Assembly: GCA_041165405.1 (NCBI GenBank)
Contig: JBEANL010000002.1
Span: 43,152 to 107,151 of the forward strand
Origin: Methylopumilus sp009926035
Lineage (GTDB): Bacteria > Pseudomonadota > Gammaproteobacteria > Burkholderiales > Methylophilaceae
Reading direction: 5' to 3'
Length of the DNA: 64,000 nt
The notes beneath the pieces are model-generated. The model saw nothing but the letters and a program-made list of their open reading frames with translations. It did not search any database and was not told the DNA's origin. Made by a program: the position numbers and the translations under genes. The first letter of the stretch is position 1; each line of letters opens with the position of its first letter. Positions 24,974 to 34,194 of this stretch are shown here, piece by piece.

Positions 24974-25456
24974 ATGACTTGGTTAAAATTACCTACAATT
25001 AAAGGACATGAGTTTTCGTGGATTACTGAAGAGAGTTCTTTAACGGAGCGATTAAAAAAAGAGTTTAACGATGTCAAAGTTGATGTCATTTATGAAGGTT
25101 TGGCCTCAGAAAAAGAAACAGAATACATTCGTGAAGTAATTATCAAAAGTTGTGATAAGCCTATGATATTTGCTCAGACGCGAGTAAAAATGATTGATCT
25201 TGATAGTGCTTGGAGTTGTTTAAAAAAACTTGGCCAGCAATCGCTTGCAAATATTTTATTTAAAGACCCTGAAATTTCTCGACATTCACTTTTGTATCGA
25301 GTCTGTAAACCAGAAGATGTTTTATACAAACATTTAAAATCGCTAGGTTATTTGCAAGATGAAATTTTATGGATGCGTCAATCAGTATGGGAAAGATATG
25401 GAAAGATACTTTTGTTAACCGAAGTTTTTTTACCTAATCTTTTCAACCAACGATGA
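24974..25456 (+). CDS. ubiC: chorismate lyase UbiC
   Basis: A 160-residue enzyme that splits chorismate into 4-hydroxybenzoate and pyruvate, the first step of ubiquinone synthesis. The family pattern is visible: REVIIKSCDKPMIFAQTRVKM near 51-71, then W-x2-L-x2-LGQQSLANILFKDPEISRHSLLYRV. It starts 1 nt after recG. The next enzyme of the pathway, UbiA, is encoded 740 nt downstream, separated by tonB. Confidence 0.88.
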   Translation: MTWLKLPTIKGHEFSWITEESSLTERLKKEFNDVKVDVIYEGLASEKETEYIREVIIKSCDKPMIFAQTRVKMIDLDSAWSCLKKLGQQSLANILFKDPEISRHSLLYRVCKPEDVLYKHLKSLGYLQDEILWMRQSVWERYGKILLLTEVFLPNLFNQR

Positions 25457-25526
25457 AGTTGGTGTGAGTTCACTGATTTAAGCTATAATTTTTCTTTATT
25501 TTTTTCAAAGTATTTTTCAAAAAATC

Positions 25527-26177
25527 GTGAGTTTGTCGAGAAACCTTCCTTTTCATATTGATTTGCCTAAAGCTATTGGAATTTCAATTGCTATTCATAT
25601 CATTTTGATGATAGGTTTGCCTGAATTTAATAAACCACTATTAACACCGCAAGTGATGAGCGTTACGATTTCAAGTTCGCCAATTCAACAGCCAATCGAA
25701 AAAATTGAAACGCCTGAGCCTATAAAAAAAGTGGAGCCTATTAAGAAAATAGAGAAAAAAATTACACCGATTATTGATAAAAATGCAACAACAGTTGCTC
25801 AACCTGCGCCGAAAGAAGAGGCCCCACCTGCGCCTGCAGAGGTTGTTTCAAAAATTCCTAATGTTGTACCACAAGAACAAGTGACTCAGTCTATTGAGAG
25901 TTATAGTAGTGTGCTTGCAAATGCAATTGCAAAATATAAGCAATATCCAAAAATTGCTCAAATGCGAGGTTGGCAAGGGACTGTTATTGCAGATCTTGAA
26001 ATTGATAGTAAAGGCTCAGTGATTAGTGTGAAGATTAAAAAGAGCAGTACTTATGAAGTTTTAGATAACGAAGCGCTCGAAATGATAAAAAAAGCTTCAC
26101 CATTTCCAGCTCCACCAGATAATTTGCGTGGTAAAAATTTTAATGTGCTTGTGCCTATTTCATTCAAACTCGAATAA
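25527..26177 (+). CDS. tonB: TonB-family energy transducer
   Basis: A 216-residue protein that couples the inner-membrane proton gradient to TonB-dependent outer-membrane receptors. A GTG start at 25527 gives a short basic N-terminus and an anchor helix (about 16-32). A proline/glutamate/lysine-rich rod (55-120) follows, then the C-terminal TonB domain with YKQYPKIAQMRGWQGTVIADLEID and a closing VPISFKL. ExbB and ExbD are not in the window. It lies between ubiC and ubiA, an unusual insertion into the ubiquinone pair. No strong ribosome site is visible. Confidence 0.85.
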   Translation: MSLSRNLPFHIDLPKAIGISIAIHIILMIGLPEFNKPLLTPQVMSVTISSSPIQQPIEKIETPEPIKKVEPIKKIEKKITPIIDKNATTVAQPAPKEEAPPAPAEVVSKIPNVVPQEQVTQSIESYSSVLANAIAKYKQYPKIAQMRGWQGTVIADLEIDSKGSVISVKIKKSSTYEVLDNEALEMIKKASPFPAPPDNLRGKNFNVLVPISFKLE

Positions 26178-26195
26178 TCCGATTTAATTTTAAAG

Positions 26196-27044
26196 ATGCG
26201 TTCTTATTTTCATCTTATGCGTCTTGATAAACCCATTGGCATTTTTTTGTTATTGTGGCCAACCTTATGGGCACTTCTCATAGCAAGCCAAGGCCATCCG
26301 AGCATTCAACACCTCTCCATTTTTATTTTAGGTACAGTCCTAATGCGCTCTGCTGGGTGTGTGGCGAATGATATTCTTGATCGTAAATTTGATTCTTTTG
26401 TCACACGAACAAAATTACGTCCTTTAGCGAATCAATCCATCTCGGTTAAGAATGCATTTTTTTTACTGATTACTTTGTTATTGGGTGCATTGATATGTGT
26501 TTTATTTTTAAATGAACAATCATTTTATTTTTCATTGATCGCTTTATTCTTAGCGCTCACTTATCCCTTAACCAAAAGATTCTTTGTCATGCCACAGGCA
26601 TATTTAGGGTTAAGTTTTGGTATGGGCATTCCCATCGCTTTCGTTGCAAATGATATTTCCCTAACTTTAACGACATGGCTTTTATTTTTAGCGAATGTAT
26701 TTTGGGCAATTGCTTACGATACGCTTTATGCGGTGACGGACAAAAATGATGATATAAAAATCGGCATTCGCTCTTCGGCTATTTGGTTTGGAAATTACGT
26801 AAAAGAAGCCATTGTGTTCTGTTATGCCTGTATGATGGGATGCTTAATTTGGGTAGGACAGTCAGAAAGTTTTAGCTGGCCTTTTTACGGATTTATAATG
26901 TTGAGTCTCATTTTTATTGGGGTTCTTTATCGACAAATCAGGACGCTCAACCCAAAAACCTGTTTTGATGCATTTTTAAGCAATAATTACCTGGGCGGGC
27001 TCGTCTTTCTAGGCATGTTTTTTCACTATCTCTATGTGAACTAA
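26196..27044 (+). CDS. ubiA: 4-hydroxybenzoate polyprenyltransferase UbiA
   Basis: A 282-residue integral membrane enzyme that attaches the polyprenyl tail to 4-hydroxybenzoate, the second step of ubiquinone synthesis. Both aspartate-rich motifs that bind prenyl diphosphate through Mg2+ are present: NDILDRKFD (58-66) and YDTLYAVTDKNDD near 180-190. Typical nine-helix length. It follows tonB at 18 nt and is the last gene before the rplM promoter. Confidence 0.93.
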   Translation: MRSYFHLMRLDKPIGIFLLLWPTLWALLIASQGHPSIQHLSIFILGTVLMRSAGCVANDILDRKFDSFVTRTKLRPLANQSISVKNAFFLLITLLLGALICVLFLNEQSFYFSLIALFLALTYPLTKRFFVMPQAYLGLSFGMGIPIAFVANDISLTLTTWLLFLANVFWAIAYDTLYAVTDKNDDIKIGIRSSAIWFGNYVKEAIVFCYACMMGCLIWVGQSESFSWPFYGFIMLSLIFIGVLYRQIRTLNPKTCFDAFLSNNYLGGLVFLGMFFHYLYVN

Positions 27045-27057
27045 ATCATTAATAAAA

Positions 27058-27087
27058 TTGACAAAACAGGCAGTTTTGACATAGAAT
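27058..27087 (+). promoter_or_regulatory. sigma-70 type promoter for rplM-rpsI
   Basis: TTGACA (27058-27063), an 18-bp spacer and TAGAAT (27082-27087) fit the sigma-70 consensus well. A second TTGACA at 27076-27081 could pair with TAAATT at 27101-27106. The rplM ATG is at 27131. Confidence 0.55.
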
Positions 27088-27130
27088 TCACCTCTTTTTT
27101 TAAATTTATAGCGCAAAAGTTGGTATTGAA

Positions 27131-27559
27131 ATGAAGACATTTTCAGCAAAATCTCATGAAGTAAAACGCGATTGGTTCGTTGTAGACGGAACTGATTTAG
27201 TGTTGGGTAGATTAGCAAGTGCGATTGCACATCGATTACGTGGCAAACATAAAGCCATTTATACACCGCATGTAGATACAGGTGATTACATTGTAGTAAT
27301 CAACGCGGAAAAGATTAAAGTAACGGGTAACAAAGGTGAGGATAAGGTTTACCATCGCCATTCAGGTTATCCAGGCGGCATTTCAACAACGAACTTCTCT
27401 AAGATGCAAGACCGTTTTCCAGGTCGTGCTTTAGAAAAGGCAGTGAAGGGAATGTTACCAAAAGGACCATTGGGTTATGCCATGATTAAAAAGATGAAAG
27501 TCTACTCAGGCGCAACTCATGATCATGTGGCACAACAACCACAACCATTAAGCATTTAA
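27131..27559 (+). CDS. rplM: 50S ribosomal protein L13
   Basis: A 142-residue early-assembly protein of the large ribosomal subunit. KTFSAKSHEVKRDWFVVD at the start, LGRLASAIAHRLRGKHKAIYTPH, and the YPGGISTTNF and FPGRALEKAVKGMLPKGPLGYAM blocks are diagnostic. Ten nucleotides before rpsI, with which it forms the usual two-gene operon. Full length. Confidence 0.97.
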   Translation: MKTFSAKSHEVKRDWFVVDGTDLVLGRLASAIAHRLRGKHKAIYTPHVDTGDYIVVINAEKIKVTGNKGEDKVYHRHSGYPGGISTTNFSKMQDRFPGRALEKAVKGMLPKGPLGYAMIKKMKVYSGATHDHVAQQPQPLSI

Positions 27560-27568
27560 GGAAATTTT

Positions 27569-27961
27569 ATGATAGGTAAATACAATTACGGAACAGGTCG
27601 CAGAAAGAGTTCAATAGCGCGTGTGTTCATTAAACCAGGTAAAGGTGTGATCACAGTGAACGATAAACCTGCGGATGAATATTTCTCGCGTTATACCTCT
27701 CGTATGATTTTCCGCCAACCACTTGATTTAACGAACACGTTAAATACATTTGATATTCATGTGAATGTCATCGGTGGCGGTGAGTCTGGTCAAGCAGGTG
27801 CAGTGCGTCACGGCATTACACGTGCATTGATTGACTATGATACAAATTTAAAGAGTACGCTTTCACAAGCCGGCTTTGTAACACGTGATGCACGTGAAGT
27901 TGAGCGTAAAAAAGTGGGTCTTCGAAAAGCTCGTAGACGTAAACAATTCTCGAAACGTTAA
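27569..27961 (+). CDS. rpsI: 30S ribosomal protein S9
   Basis: A 130-residue small-subunit protein whose C-terminal tail reaches the P-site tRNA. It has YNYGTGRRKSSIARVFIKPGKG, IHVNVIGGGESGQAGAVRHGITRALI, and the basic tail KKVGLRKARRRKQFSKR with the terminal SKR that touches tRNA. Last gene of the rplM-rpsI operon, followed by an intrinsic terminator. Confidence 0.97.
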   Translation: MIGKYNYGTGRRKSSIARVFIKPGKGVITVNDKPADEYFSRYTSRMIFRQPLDLTNTLNTFDIHVNVIGGGESGQAGAVRHGITRALIDYDTNLKSTLSQAGFVTRDAREVERKKVGLRKARRRKQFSKR

Positions 27962-27988
27962 TTGTTTCAAGTTCCAAAGAGCAAAAAG

Positions 27989-28010
27989 GCCGCTTTCAAG
28001 CGGCTTTTTT
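27989..28010 (+). terminator. intrinsic terminator after rpsI
   Basis: GCCGCTT (27989-27995) pairs with AAGCGGC (27998-28004) and is followed by a run of six T. It lies 28 nt after the rpsI stop. Confidence 0.85.
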
Positions 28011-28089
28011 GTTATATAGAGTTAAATAAATTTTGTTAGTATGGGTTTTTAAGCATTAAGACTTCTTTTAAATTAAAGGTGTGAATGTG

Positions 28090-29133
28090 ATGAGCAATCT
28101 TTCAAAGATTAAAGTAGGCGTGGTCGGTGCGACCGGTTATACCGGCGTTGAACTATTAAGAATTTTAGTCAAACATCCTCATGTGATCATTCACACTGTT
28201 ACGTCGAGAGCCGAGGCTGGCTTATCGATTGCGACCTTGTTCCCAAGCTTAAGAGGACTAATCGACCTTAAATTTGAAGATCCAAAGACTGCGAATTTGG
28301 CAAATTGTGATCTCGTATTTTTTGCAACACCTAACGGGATTGCTATGCAAGAAGTACCCGCACTTCTTAAAGCCGGAGTCAAAGTGATTGATTTGGCAGC
28401 GGATTTTAGGCTAAAAGATGCTAACGTCTGGGAAAAATGGTACAAAATGCCTCATTCATGCAGTGATCTCCTTAAAGATGCTGTTTATGGTCTTCCAGAA
28501 ATTAATAGAGAAAAAATTAAAAAAGCTTCACTGGTGGCTAATCCGGGTTGTTATCCCACAGCCATTCAATTGGGATTTATTCCGTTGATTGAATCAGGCG
28601 TGATTGATCTTGATGACTTAATCGCAGATGCTAAATCAGGTGTATCCGGTGCTGGCAGAAAAGCCGAAGTGAATGCATTAATGGCAGAAGCCTCTGATAA
28701 CTTTAAGGCATACGGCGTTGAAGGACATAGGCATTTACCTGAAATCACGCAAGGGTTGACTAGTGTTGCGAATCAAGCAGTGCATTTAACCTTTGTACCA
28801 CATTTAACACCTATGATTAGAGGCATACATGCAACACTTTACGGAACGCTTACTAAAAATATAGACATACAAGCGCTTTTTGAGTCTAGATATAAGAATG
28901 AGTCCTTTGTAGACATAATGCCAAAAGGCTCTCATCCAGAGACAAGATCTGTAAGAGGCTCAAATCAATGTCGCATCAGTATTCATCAACCGCAAGGAAG
29001 CCATAAGGTTGTTGTTTTATCTGTCATCGATAATCTCGTGAAAGGCGCGGCAGGACAGGCGGTGCAAAATATGAATCTCATGTTTGATTTTCCAGAGATT
29101 TCTGGACTTGATCTTGTGCCCTTGATGCCATAA
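28090..29133 (+). CDS. argC: N-acetyl-gamma-glutamyl-phosphate reductase
   Basis: A 347-residue NADPH-dependent enzyme, third step of arginine synthesis. I use the ATG at 28090, which has AAGGTG 8 nt upstream, over the GTG at 28081. The nucleotide-binding GATGYTGVELLR, the catalytic cysteine in ANPGCYPTAIQLG near 150, and the closing block VKGAAGQAVQNMN identify it. Length is typical of the longer ArgC type. It is 12 nt before the next gene in a run reaching erpA. Confidence 0.94.
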   Translation: MSNLSKIKVGVVGATGYTGVELLRILVKHPHVIIHTVTSRAEAGLSIATLFPSLRGLIDLKFEDPKTANLANCDLVFFATPNGIAMQEVPALLKAGVKVIDLAADFRLKDANVWEKWYKMPHSCSDLLKDAVYGLPEINREKIKKASLVANPGCYPTAIQLGFIPLIESGVIDLDDLIADAKSGVSGAGRKAEVNALMAEASDNFKAYGVEGHRHLPEITQGLTSVANQAVHLTFVPHLTPMIRGIHATLYGTLTKNIDIQALFESRYKNESFVDIMPKGSHPETRSVRGSNQCRISIHQPQGSHKVVVLSVIDNLVKGAAGQAVQNMNLMFDFPEISGLDLVPLMP

Positions 29134-29145
29134 AGTGTTGTTTCT

Positions 29146-29511
29146 ATGAGAAAAGTTAAGCGGACCTATACAAAATATTTTGGCGTAACACGCCGAAGAA
29201 TGCGCATTAAAACAGGTGCTTCTTGGCATACTTATTTGACGATTGCAGCCTTGTCATTTATAGGCGGCGCAGGGTTTACCTATTGGGAGTTAAACGGTGG
29301 CTCAGTGATTGGATTTATTTCAAAGATTCAAGCATTAGAAGCTGAGAATCAATCAATACAAGGCCAATTATTACAACAAAAAATTGAGCTTCAATTGAAG
29401 TCGATTTCAGGCGATAAAGTTTCAGGGGACATCACTAAGCTCCAAGAAGAAAATGCCAAGCTAAAAGAGGACATTCTTTTTTACGAGAAAATTGTAGGCA
29501 AGAAACGATAA
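29146..29511 (+). CDS. membrane-anchored coiled-coil protein (DUF6776-like, short)
   Basis: A 121-residue protein with a very basic cytoplasmic start (RRRMRIKTG), one transmembrane segment (about 27-45) and a heptad-like coiled coil from 58 to the end. It recalls the N-terminal half of the DUF6776 proteins often found beside bactofilin genes in betaproteobacteria, which are around twice as long. That assignment rests on layout and context only. Ten nt before the bactofilin gene, so a joint role in cell shape or envelope organisation is possible. Confidence 0.6.
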   Translation: MRKVKRTYTKYFGVTRRRMRIKTGASWHTYLTIAALSFIGGAGFTYWELNGGSVIGFISKIQALEAENQSIQGQLLQQKIELQLKSISGDKVSGDITKLQEENAKLKEDILFYEKIVGKKR

Positions 29512-29521
29512 AGGATATTTC

Positions 29522-29905
29522 ATGTTTTTTAATAAAAAAAATAATGCACGCACGATCGATACGCTCATTGATAAAGATATTACAGTACGTGGCAATGTGA
29601 CTTATTCAGGTGGCATTCGTGTTGATGGTTCCATTCATGGCAATCTCACTGAACTTCCAGGCACAGCGGGCACTCTTATTATGGGTAATAAGAGTCGTAT
29701 TAAGGGAAACATCTCAGCGCATACAGCTATTATTGGTGGAGATGTGAATGGCAATATTATATGTACCGAGTATTTAGAACTTCATGCAAATGCAAAAATC
29801 ATGGGTGACATCGAATATAAAGTGATAGAAATTCATGCAGGTGCTAAAGTGTATGGGCGACTTAAAGAAGCGCCTAAAGATTATCAGTCACAAAAAAAGA
29901 AATAA
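29522..29905 (+). CDS. bactofilin family cytoskeletal protein
   Basis: A 127-residue bactofilin, a beta-helical protein that polymerises without nucleotide into membrane-associated filaments. The DUF583 core runs from about 17 to 115, with the repeating hydrophobic and glycine pattern (ITVRGNVTYSGGIRVDGSIHGN, then AHTAIIGGDVNGNI). Short charged tails flank it. It lies between a small membrane coiled-coil protein and erpA; the first may be its membrane partner. Confidence 0.9.
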   Translation: MFFNKKNNARTIDTLIDKDITVRGNVTYSGGIRVDGSIHGNLTELPGTAGTLIMGNKSRIKGNISAHTAIIGGDVNGNIICTEYLELHANAKIMGDIEYKVIEIHAGAKVYGRLKEAPKDYQSQKKK

Positions 29906-29920
29906 TTAGGAGTAAATATT

Positions 29921-30286
29921 ATGAATCAAATCGTTGAATCAAAAGAAATGGAAATGCCAACCCCACTTATTTTTACAGACAATGCTGTAAAAAAAGTAAA
30001 GGAATTGATTGAAGAAGAAGGCCAGCCAGAGCTCAAACTTCGTGTCTTCGTCAGCGGTGGCGGATGCTCAGGCTTTCAATATGGATTCACTTTTGAAGAA
30101 GCAATTAATGAAGATGACACACAAGTGACAAAAGATTCTGTAACTTTATTGATTGACCCTATGAGCTTACAATATTTAATGGGCGCTGAAATTGATTATC
30201 AGGACAGCGTTCAAGGCTCGCAATTTGTCATTAAGAATCCAAACGCACAAACAACTTGCGGCTGTGGTTCTTCTTTCTCAGCTTAA
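29921..30286 (+). CDS. erpA: iron-sulfur cluster insertion protein ErpA
   Basis: A 121-residue A-type carrier that delivers Fe-S clusters to target proteins. The three cluster cysteines are in place: FVSGGGCSGFQYGF near 46-59 and the C-terminal CGCGSSF. The stretch LTDNAVKKVKELIEEEG-like start (FTDNAVKKV) is also typical. Strong ribosome site AGGAG at the end of the previous gene's spacer. It converges with gltA, whose stop is 8 nt away. Confidence 0.94.
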   Translation: MNQIVESKEMEMPTPLIFTDNAVKKVKELIEEEGQPELKLRVFVSGGGCSGFQYGFTFEEAINEDDTQVTKDSVTLLIDPMSLQYLMGAEIDYQDSVQGSQFVIKNPNAQTTCGCGSSFSA

Positions 30287-30293
30287 AACGGAT

Positions 30294-31577
30294 TTAATTT
30301 TTAGGGACGTCACGTCGAGGCTTGCCTGTATAAACTTGGCGTGGTCGGCCAATTTTACTTCCAGGTTGACCTAGCATTTCATTCCATTGAGCAACCCATC
30401 CTGCCGTTCTTGCTAAGGCAAACACAGCAGTAAACATTGAATTAGGAATACCCATAGCGCGCATCACAATGCCAGAATAGAAATCTACATTAGGGTATAG
30501 TTTTTTCTCAATGAAATATTCATCTTCGAGTGCAATTTGCTCGACTTTCATAGCAAGTTTGAAAATAGGATCGTCTTTCAATCCAAGTTCATCAAGCACT
30601 TCATAACAAGTCTTTCGCATGATTTCTGCGCGAGGATCTTTGTTGCGATAAATACGATGACCAAAACCCATCATACGGAATGAATCATCTTTATCTTTTG
30701 CGCGTTTAATGAATGCGCCAATTCTGCTTTCATCGCCAATTTCTTCTAGCATTTTTAAAGTAGCTTCATTCGCGCCACCATGAGCTGGGCCCCAAAGGGA
30801 TGCAATGCCTGCAGCGATACATGCAAAAGGATTGGCACCTGATGAGCCTGCAAGCCTAACAGTGGAAGTTGATGCATTTTGTTCATGATCTGCATGAAGG
30901 ATTAAAATACGTTCAAAAGCTTTAGCAAGCACTGGATTAGGTTTGTATTCTTCACATGGGGTTGCAAACATCATGCGCATAAAGTTTTCTGCATAACCTA
31001 AATCATTTTTGGGGTAAATAAAAGGCTGGCCTAAGCTATATTTGTAACTCCATGCTGCGATAGTTGGTACTTTAGCTAAAAGTTGATGTGCTGATATTTG
31101 GCGATGTTCAGGATTCATGACATCCATGGAATCAAAATAAAATGCAGACATTGACCCTACAACACCTACCATGACTGCCATAGGATGTGCATCACGTCTA
31201 AAACCACGGAAAATATTATTTAATTGATCGTGGAGCATGGTGTGACGATTAATGGTTGTTGAAAATGTTTCTTTTTCTTGAGGCTTAGGTAATTCACCAT
31301 GCATTAAGAGATAAGCGACATCTAAAAAATCATAATGTTCTGCAAGCTGCTCAATAGGGTAACCCCGATAAAGCAAAAGACTTTTTTCTCCGTCAATAAA
31401 AGTAATTTCAGAGCTGCAGGAAGCAGTCGACATAAAACCGGGGTCATAACTAAAGACTTGATGAGCGCCTAATTGACGAATATCAATCGCATCGTTTCCC
31501 ATAGTGCTTTTTACCAAAGGCAATTCTATGGATGTTGATTCTTGATCAAAGTTTAAAGTGACTTTAGTTGATTTCAT
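30294..31577 (-). CDS. gltA: citrate synthase (type II)
   Basis: A 427-residue enzyme that condenses acetyl-CoA and oxaloacetate into citrate. It has the active-site histidine regions LHADHEQNASTSTVRLAGSSGANPFACIAAG and GPAHGGANEA, and the MMGFGHRIYRNKDPRA block. The N-terminal beta domain (residues 1-60) is the type II form, often inhibited by NADH. It lies downstream of anmK on the minus strand with a 67-nt gap, so may have its own promoter. Confidence 0.96.
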   Translation of the reverse strand: MKSTKVTLNFDQESTSIELPLVKSTMGNDAIDIRQLGAHQVFSYDPGFMSTASCSSEITFIDGEKSLLLYRGYPIEQLAEHYDFLDVAYLLMHGELPKPQEKETFSTTINRHTMLHDQLNNIFRGFRRDAHPMAVMVGVVGSMSAFYFDSMDVMNPEHRQISAHQLLAKVPTIAAWSYKYSLGQPFIYPKNDLGYAENFMRMMFATPCEEYKPNPVLAKAFERILILHADHEQNASTSTVRLAGSSGANPFACIAAGIASLWGPAHGGANEATLKMLEEIGDESRIGAFIKRAKDKDDSFRMMGFGHRIYRNKDPRAEIMRKTCYEVLDELGLKDDPIFKLAMKVEQIALEDEYFIEKKLYPNVDFYSGIVMRAMGIPNSMFTAVFALARTAGWVAQWNEMLGQPGSKIGRPRQVYTGKPRRDVPKN

Positions 31578-31644
31578 TTTTGAAAAATAAAATTAATTAT
31601 TAAATGAATTATAACTTTTCACGATACTTTTGCTAGCGCTATCT

Positions 31645-32742
31645 TTATGCGGGATAACGTGCGCCTAAAATACGCAAGCCTTTAGCACCAGTAACTTCCG
31701 GTATGTTACCGGGTTTAGAAAATATCATTTGTTTTGCAAGCCATGCAAATGCTGCAGCTTCAACATATTGTGTCGGTATACCAAGTGCATCTGTGAGTTG
31801 AATTTTAATTTTAGGCATCAATGTTTTTAATCGTTCAACTAAGAAACCATTTAAGGCACCGCCACCACATAAATAAATTTCAGTGATATTCGCATCATAT
31901 GCATTCATTGCTTTTGTAATACTTAATGCAGTGAGCTCCAAAAGCGTTCTTTGGATATCTTGAATCGGGTAGGATTTTTGTAAGTGTTTATTAAGCCACT
32001 CTTCATTAAAGTGATCGCGACCTGTGCTTTTAGGCGCAGTTTTTTCAAAATAAGTATCCTTAAAAAATGCATCAAGTAATGTTTCAATAACTTTACCTTC
32101 TCTAGCCCATGCACCATTCTCATCGAATGATTGATAGCGATGCGTTTGGCACCAGTGATCTAATAAAAGATTACCTGGACCACTATCAAAACCTGATACA
32201 GCAGTATTTGGATTTAATATAGTGACATTGGCAATTCCGCCGATATTTAGAATTGCACGATGAGTTGTTGGGTGTGAAAAAATTTCATGATGAAATGCAG
32301 GCACCAAAGGAGCGCCTTGACCTCCGGCTGCAAGATCTCGACTTCGAAAATCAGCAATCACATCGATATCAGAAAGCTCAGCTAAAAGTGCAGGATTTCC
32401 AATCTGCAAGGTGAAACCTTTTTGGGGCTGGTGTCGGATAGTTTGCCCGTGGAATCCAATGGCTCTGACGTCTTTAGATATCACGTCTGTTTTCTTAAGC
32501 AAGGCTTTAATCGCTTCACATGCTTTTTGACTCACCGAGTTAGCTATGAGAAGGCTATCCTCAAGTTCATTGATATACGGCGAATGAAGCTTTAATAAAG
32601 CCTCTTTAATTGAGTTTTCATAAGGCACATAACTATGACCCATAATTTTGATATCTTTAGATGTTTTACCAAAATCGACAAGGACTGCATCCATCCCATC
32701 AAGGCTGGTGCCGGACATAAGACCTATAAATAATTGATTCAT
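31645..32742 (-). CDS. anmK: anhydro-N-acetylmuramic acid kinase
   Basis: A 365-residue kinase that opens and phosphorylates 1,6-anhydroMurNAc in cell-wall recycling. I chose the ATG at 32742 because it starts MNQLFIGLMSGTSLDGMDAVLVDF, the family's usual first block. A longer frame extends upstream but its extra residues look non-coding. IGFHGQTIRHQP, GQGAPLVPAFH, LNIGGIANVT, GFDSGPGN and GGGALN are present. It is divergent from tyrS, a common betaproteobacterial pairing, and is followed by gltA. Confidence 0.93.
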   Translation of the reverse strand: MNQLFIGLMSGTSLDGMDAVLVDFGKTSKDIKIMGHSYVPYENSIKEALLKLHSPYINELEDSLLIANSVSQKACEAIKALLKKTDVISKDVRAIGFHGQTIRHQPQKGFTLQIGNPALLAELSDIDVIADFRSRDLAAGGQGAPLVPAFHHEIFSHPTTHRAILNIGGIANVTILNPNTAVSGFDSGPGNLLLDHWCQTHRYQSFDENGAWAREGKVIETLLDAFFKDTYFEKTAPKSTGRDHFNEEWLNKHLQKSYPIQDIQRTLLELTALSITKAMNAYDANITEIYLCGGGALNGFLVERLKTLMPKIKIQLTDALGIPTQYVEAAAFAWLAKQMIFSKPGNIPEVTGAKGLRILGARYPA

Positions 32743-32850
32743 GTGTAGGATTGTAAATGGTTTATTTCCGCTATTTTCCATATTGGTAAAATAATTTAGG
32801 CTAAAATGATGGCAATTATTAAACTTCAATAAAACCATTCGGAAATATTT

Positions 32851-34050
32851 GTGGCTACTGAAATCAATCAAGCATTAGCGCTCATTAAAAGAGGCGCTGA
32901 AGAAATTCTTATAGAAGAAGAGCTTCTCGAAAAACTCAAAAAAGGAAAACCTTTAAGAGTGAAGGCTGGCTTCGATCCTACAGCCCCCGATCTTCATTTA
33001 GGCCATACCGTTCTATTAAATAAACTTAGACAATTTCAGGATTTAGGCCATCACGTTTTATTTTTAATTGGCGACTTTACAGGGATGATTGGGGATCCCA
33101 CAGGTAAAAGTGCGACACGACCCCCTTTGTCTAAAGAGGAAGTTAAAAAAAATGCTGAGAGTTATGCTGAGCAAGTTTTTAAAATATTAAAACGTGATCA
33201 AACCGAAGTCGTTTTTAATTCAACATGGCTTACCGATTTGGGTGCTGTTGGTATATTGAAATTAGCCGCAAGTCATACAGTCGCTCGAATGCTAGAGCGT
33301 GATGATTTTAGTAAGCGATATAAAGCTAACCAGCCTATCGCTATTCATGAATTTTTATATCCTCTTCTTCAAGGTTATGACTCTGTGACATTAAAAGCAG
33401 ATGTGGAATTAGGCGGTACTGATCAAAAATTTAATTTATTAATGGGTCGCGAATTACAAAAACAATCAGGTCAACCTCCGCAATGTGTTATTACGATGCC
33501 ACTTCTCGAAGGCTTAGATGGTGTGCAAAAAATGTCTAAATCGCTAGGCAATTTCATTGGGATTAACGAAGCGCCTGAAATTATTTTTGCAAAAATTATG
33601 TCGATTTCAGATGAATTAATGTGGCGATATATCGAGTTGCTTTCTTTTACATCTATAGATGAGATTCAAAGCTGGAAGGCAAGTGTAAAAGCAGGTCAAA
33701 ATCCTCGCGACATTAAAGTCACTTTTGCTCAAGAAATTGTAACGCGTTTTCATTCAAAAGAAGCCGCCATTGAGGCATTAGATAATTTCCAAACCCGCTC
33801 TAAAGGCGGCATTCCAGAGAATGTGCCCGAGTTAAATATTCCGATTCAAAACGATACCATAGGAATTTTGCAGCTTCTCAAAGAGGCCGCCCTTATAGCG
33901 AGTACTTCAGAAGGCATGCGTCTGATTGAGGGTGGCGGCATTAAAATTAACGGTGAGCGTCTGGAGGATGGCAAAAAAATGATCTCTAAAAATACTGAGT
34001 TTGTCGCTCAAGTGGGTAAACGAAAATTTGTAAAGATTAAAGTGCTCTAA
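32851..34050 (+). CDS. tyrS: tyrosyl-tRNA synthetase
   Basis: A 399-residue class I aminoacyl-tRNA synthetase. It starts at GTG 32851. The HIGH-type motif is PTAPDLHLGHTVLLNKL (about 43-59) and the KMSKS motif is VQKMSKSLGN (about 226-235). The C-terminal S4-like RNA-binding domain (EGGGIKINGERLEDGKKMI) is complete. The only tyrosyl enzyme in the window. Monocistronic, with 145 nt to rimP. Confidence 0.95.
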   Translation: MATEINQALALIKRGAEEILIEEELLEKLKKGKPLRVKAGFDPTAPDLHLGHTVLLNKLRQFQDLGHHVLFLIGDFTGMIGDPTGKSATRPPLSKEEVKKNAESYAEQVFKILKRDQTEVVFNSTWLTDLGAVGILKLAASHTVARMLERDDFSKRYKANQPIAIHEFLYPLLQGYDSVTLKADVELGGTDQKFNLLMGRELQKQSGQPPQCVITMPLLEGLDGVQKMSKSLGNFIGINEAPEIIFAKIMSISDELMWRYIELLSFTSIDEIQSWKASVKAGQNPRDIKVTFAQEIVTRFHSKEAAIEALDNFQTRSKGGIPENVPELNIPIQNDTIGILQLLKEAALIASTSEGMRLIEGGGIKINGERLEDGKKMISKNTEFVAQVGKRKFVKIKVL

Positions 34051-34109
34051 TGTGATGGATCGTATTGATTTTGAATGAAGTTTTGATTTCAATTATCTGA
34101 ATTTATTGA

Positions 34110-34149
34110 TATAATTCGACATGAAAATATTGATGGGCTTTAAGCCCAT
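34110..34149 (+). promoter_or_regulatory. rimP leader: -10 element followed by a GC hairpin
   Basis: TATAAT (34110-34115) is followed by a hairpin ATGGGCTT (34133-34140) / AAGCCCAT (34142-34149) and then six T. If transcription starts near 34122, the hairpin lies inside the leader of the rimP-nusA operon, 45 nt before the rimP ATG at 34195, and looks like an attenuator. If not, it is simply the tyrS terminator. Confidence 0.5.
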
Positions 34150-34194
34150 TTTTTGTTTCTGCAACTTAGGTAATTTTAGGAAATCAGCCTTGAG

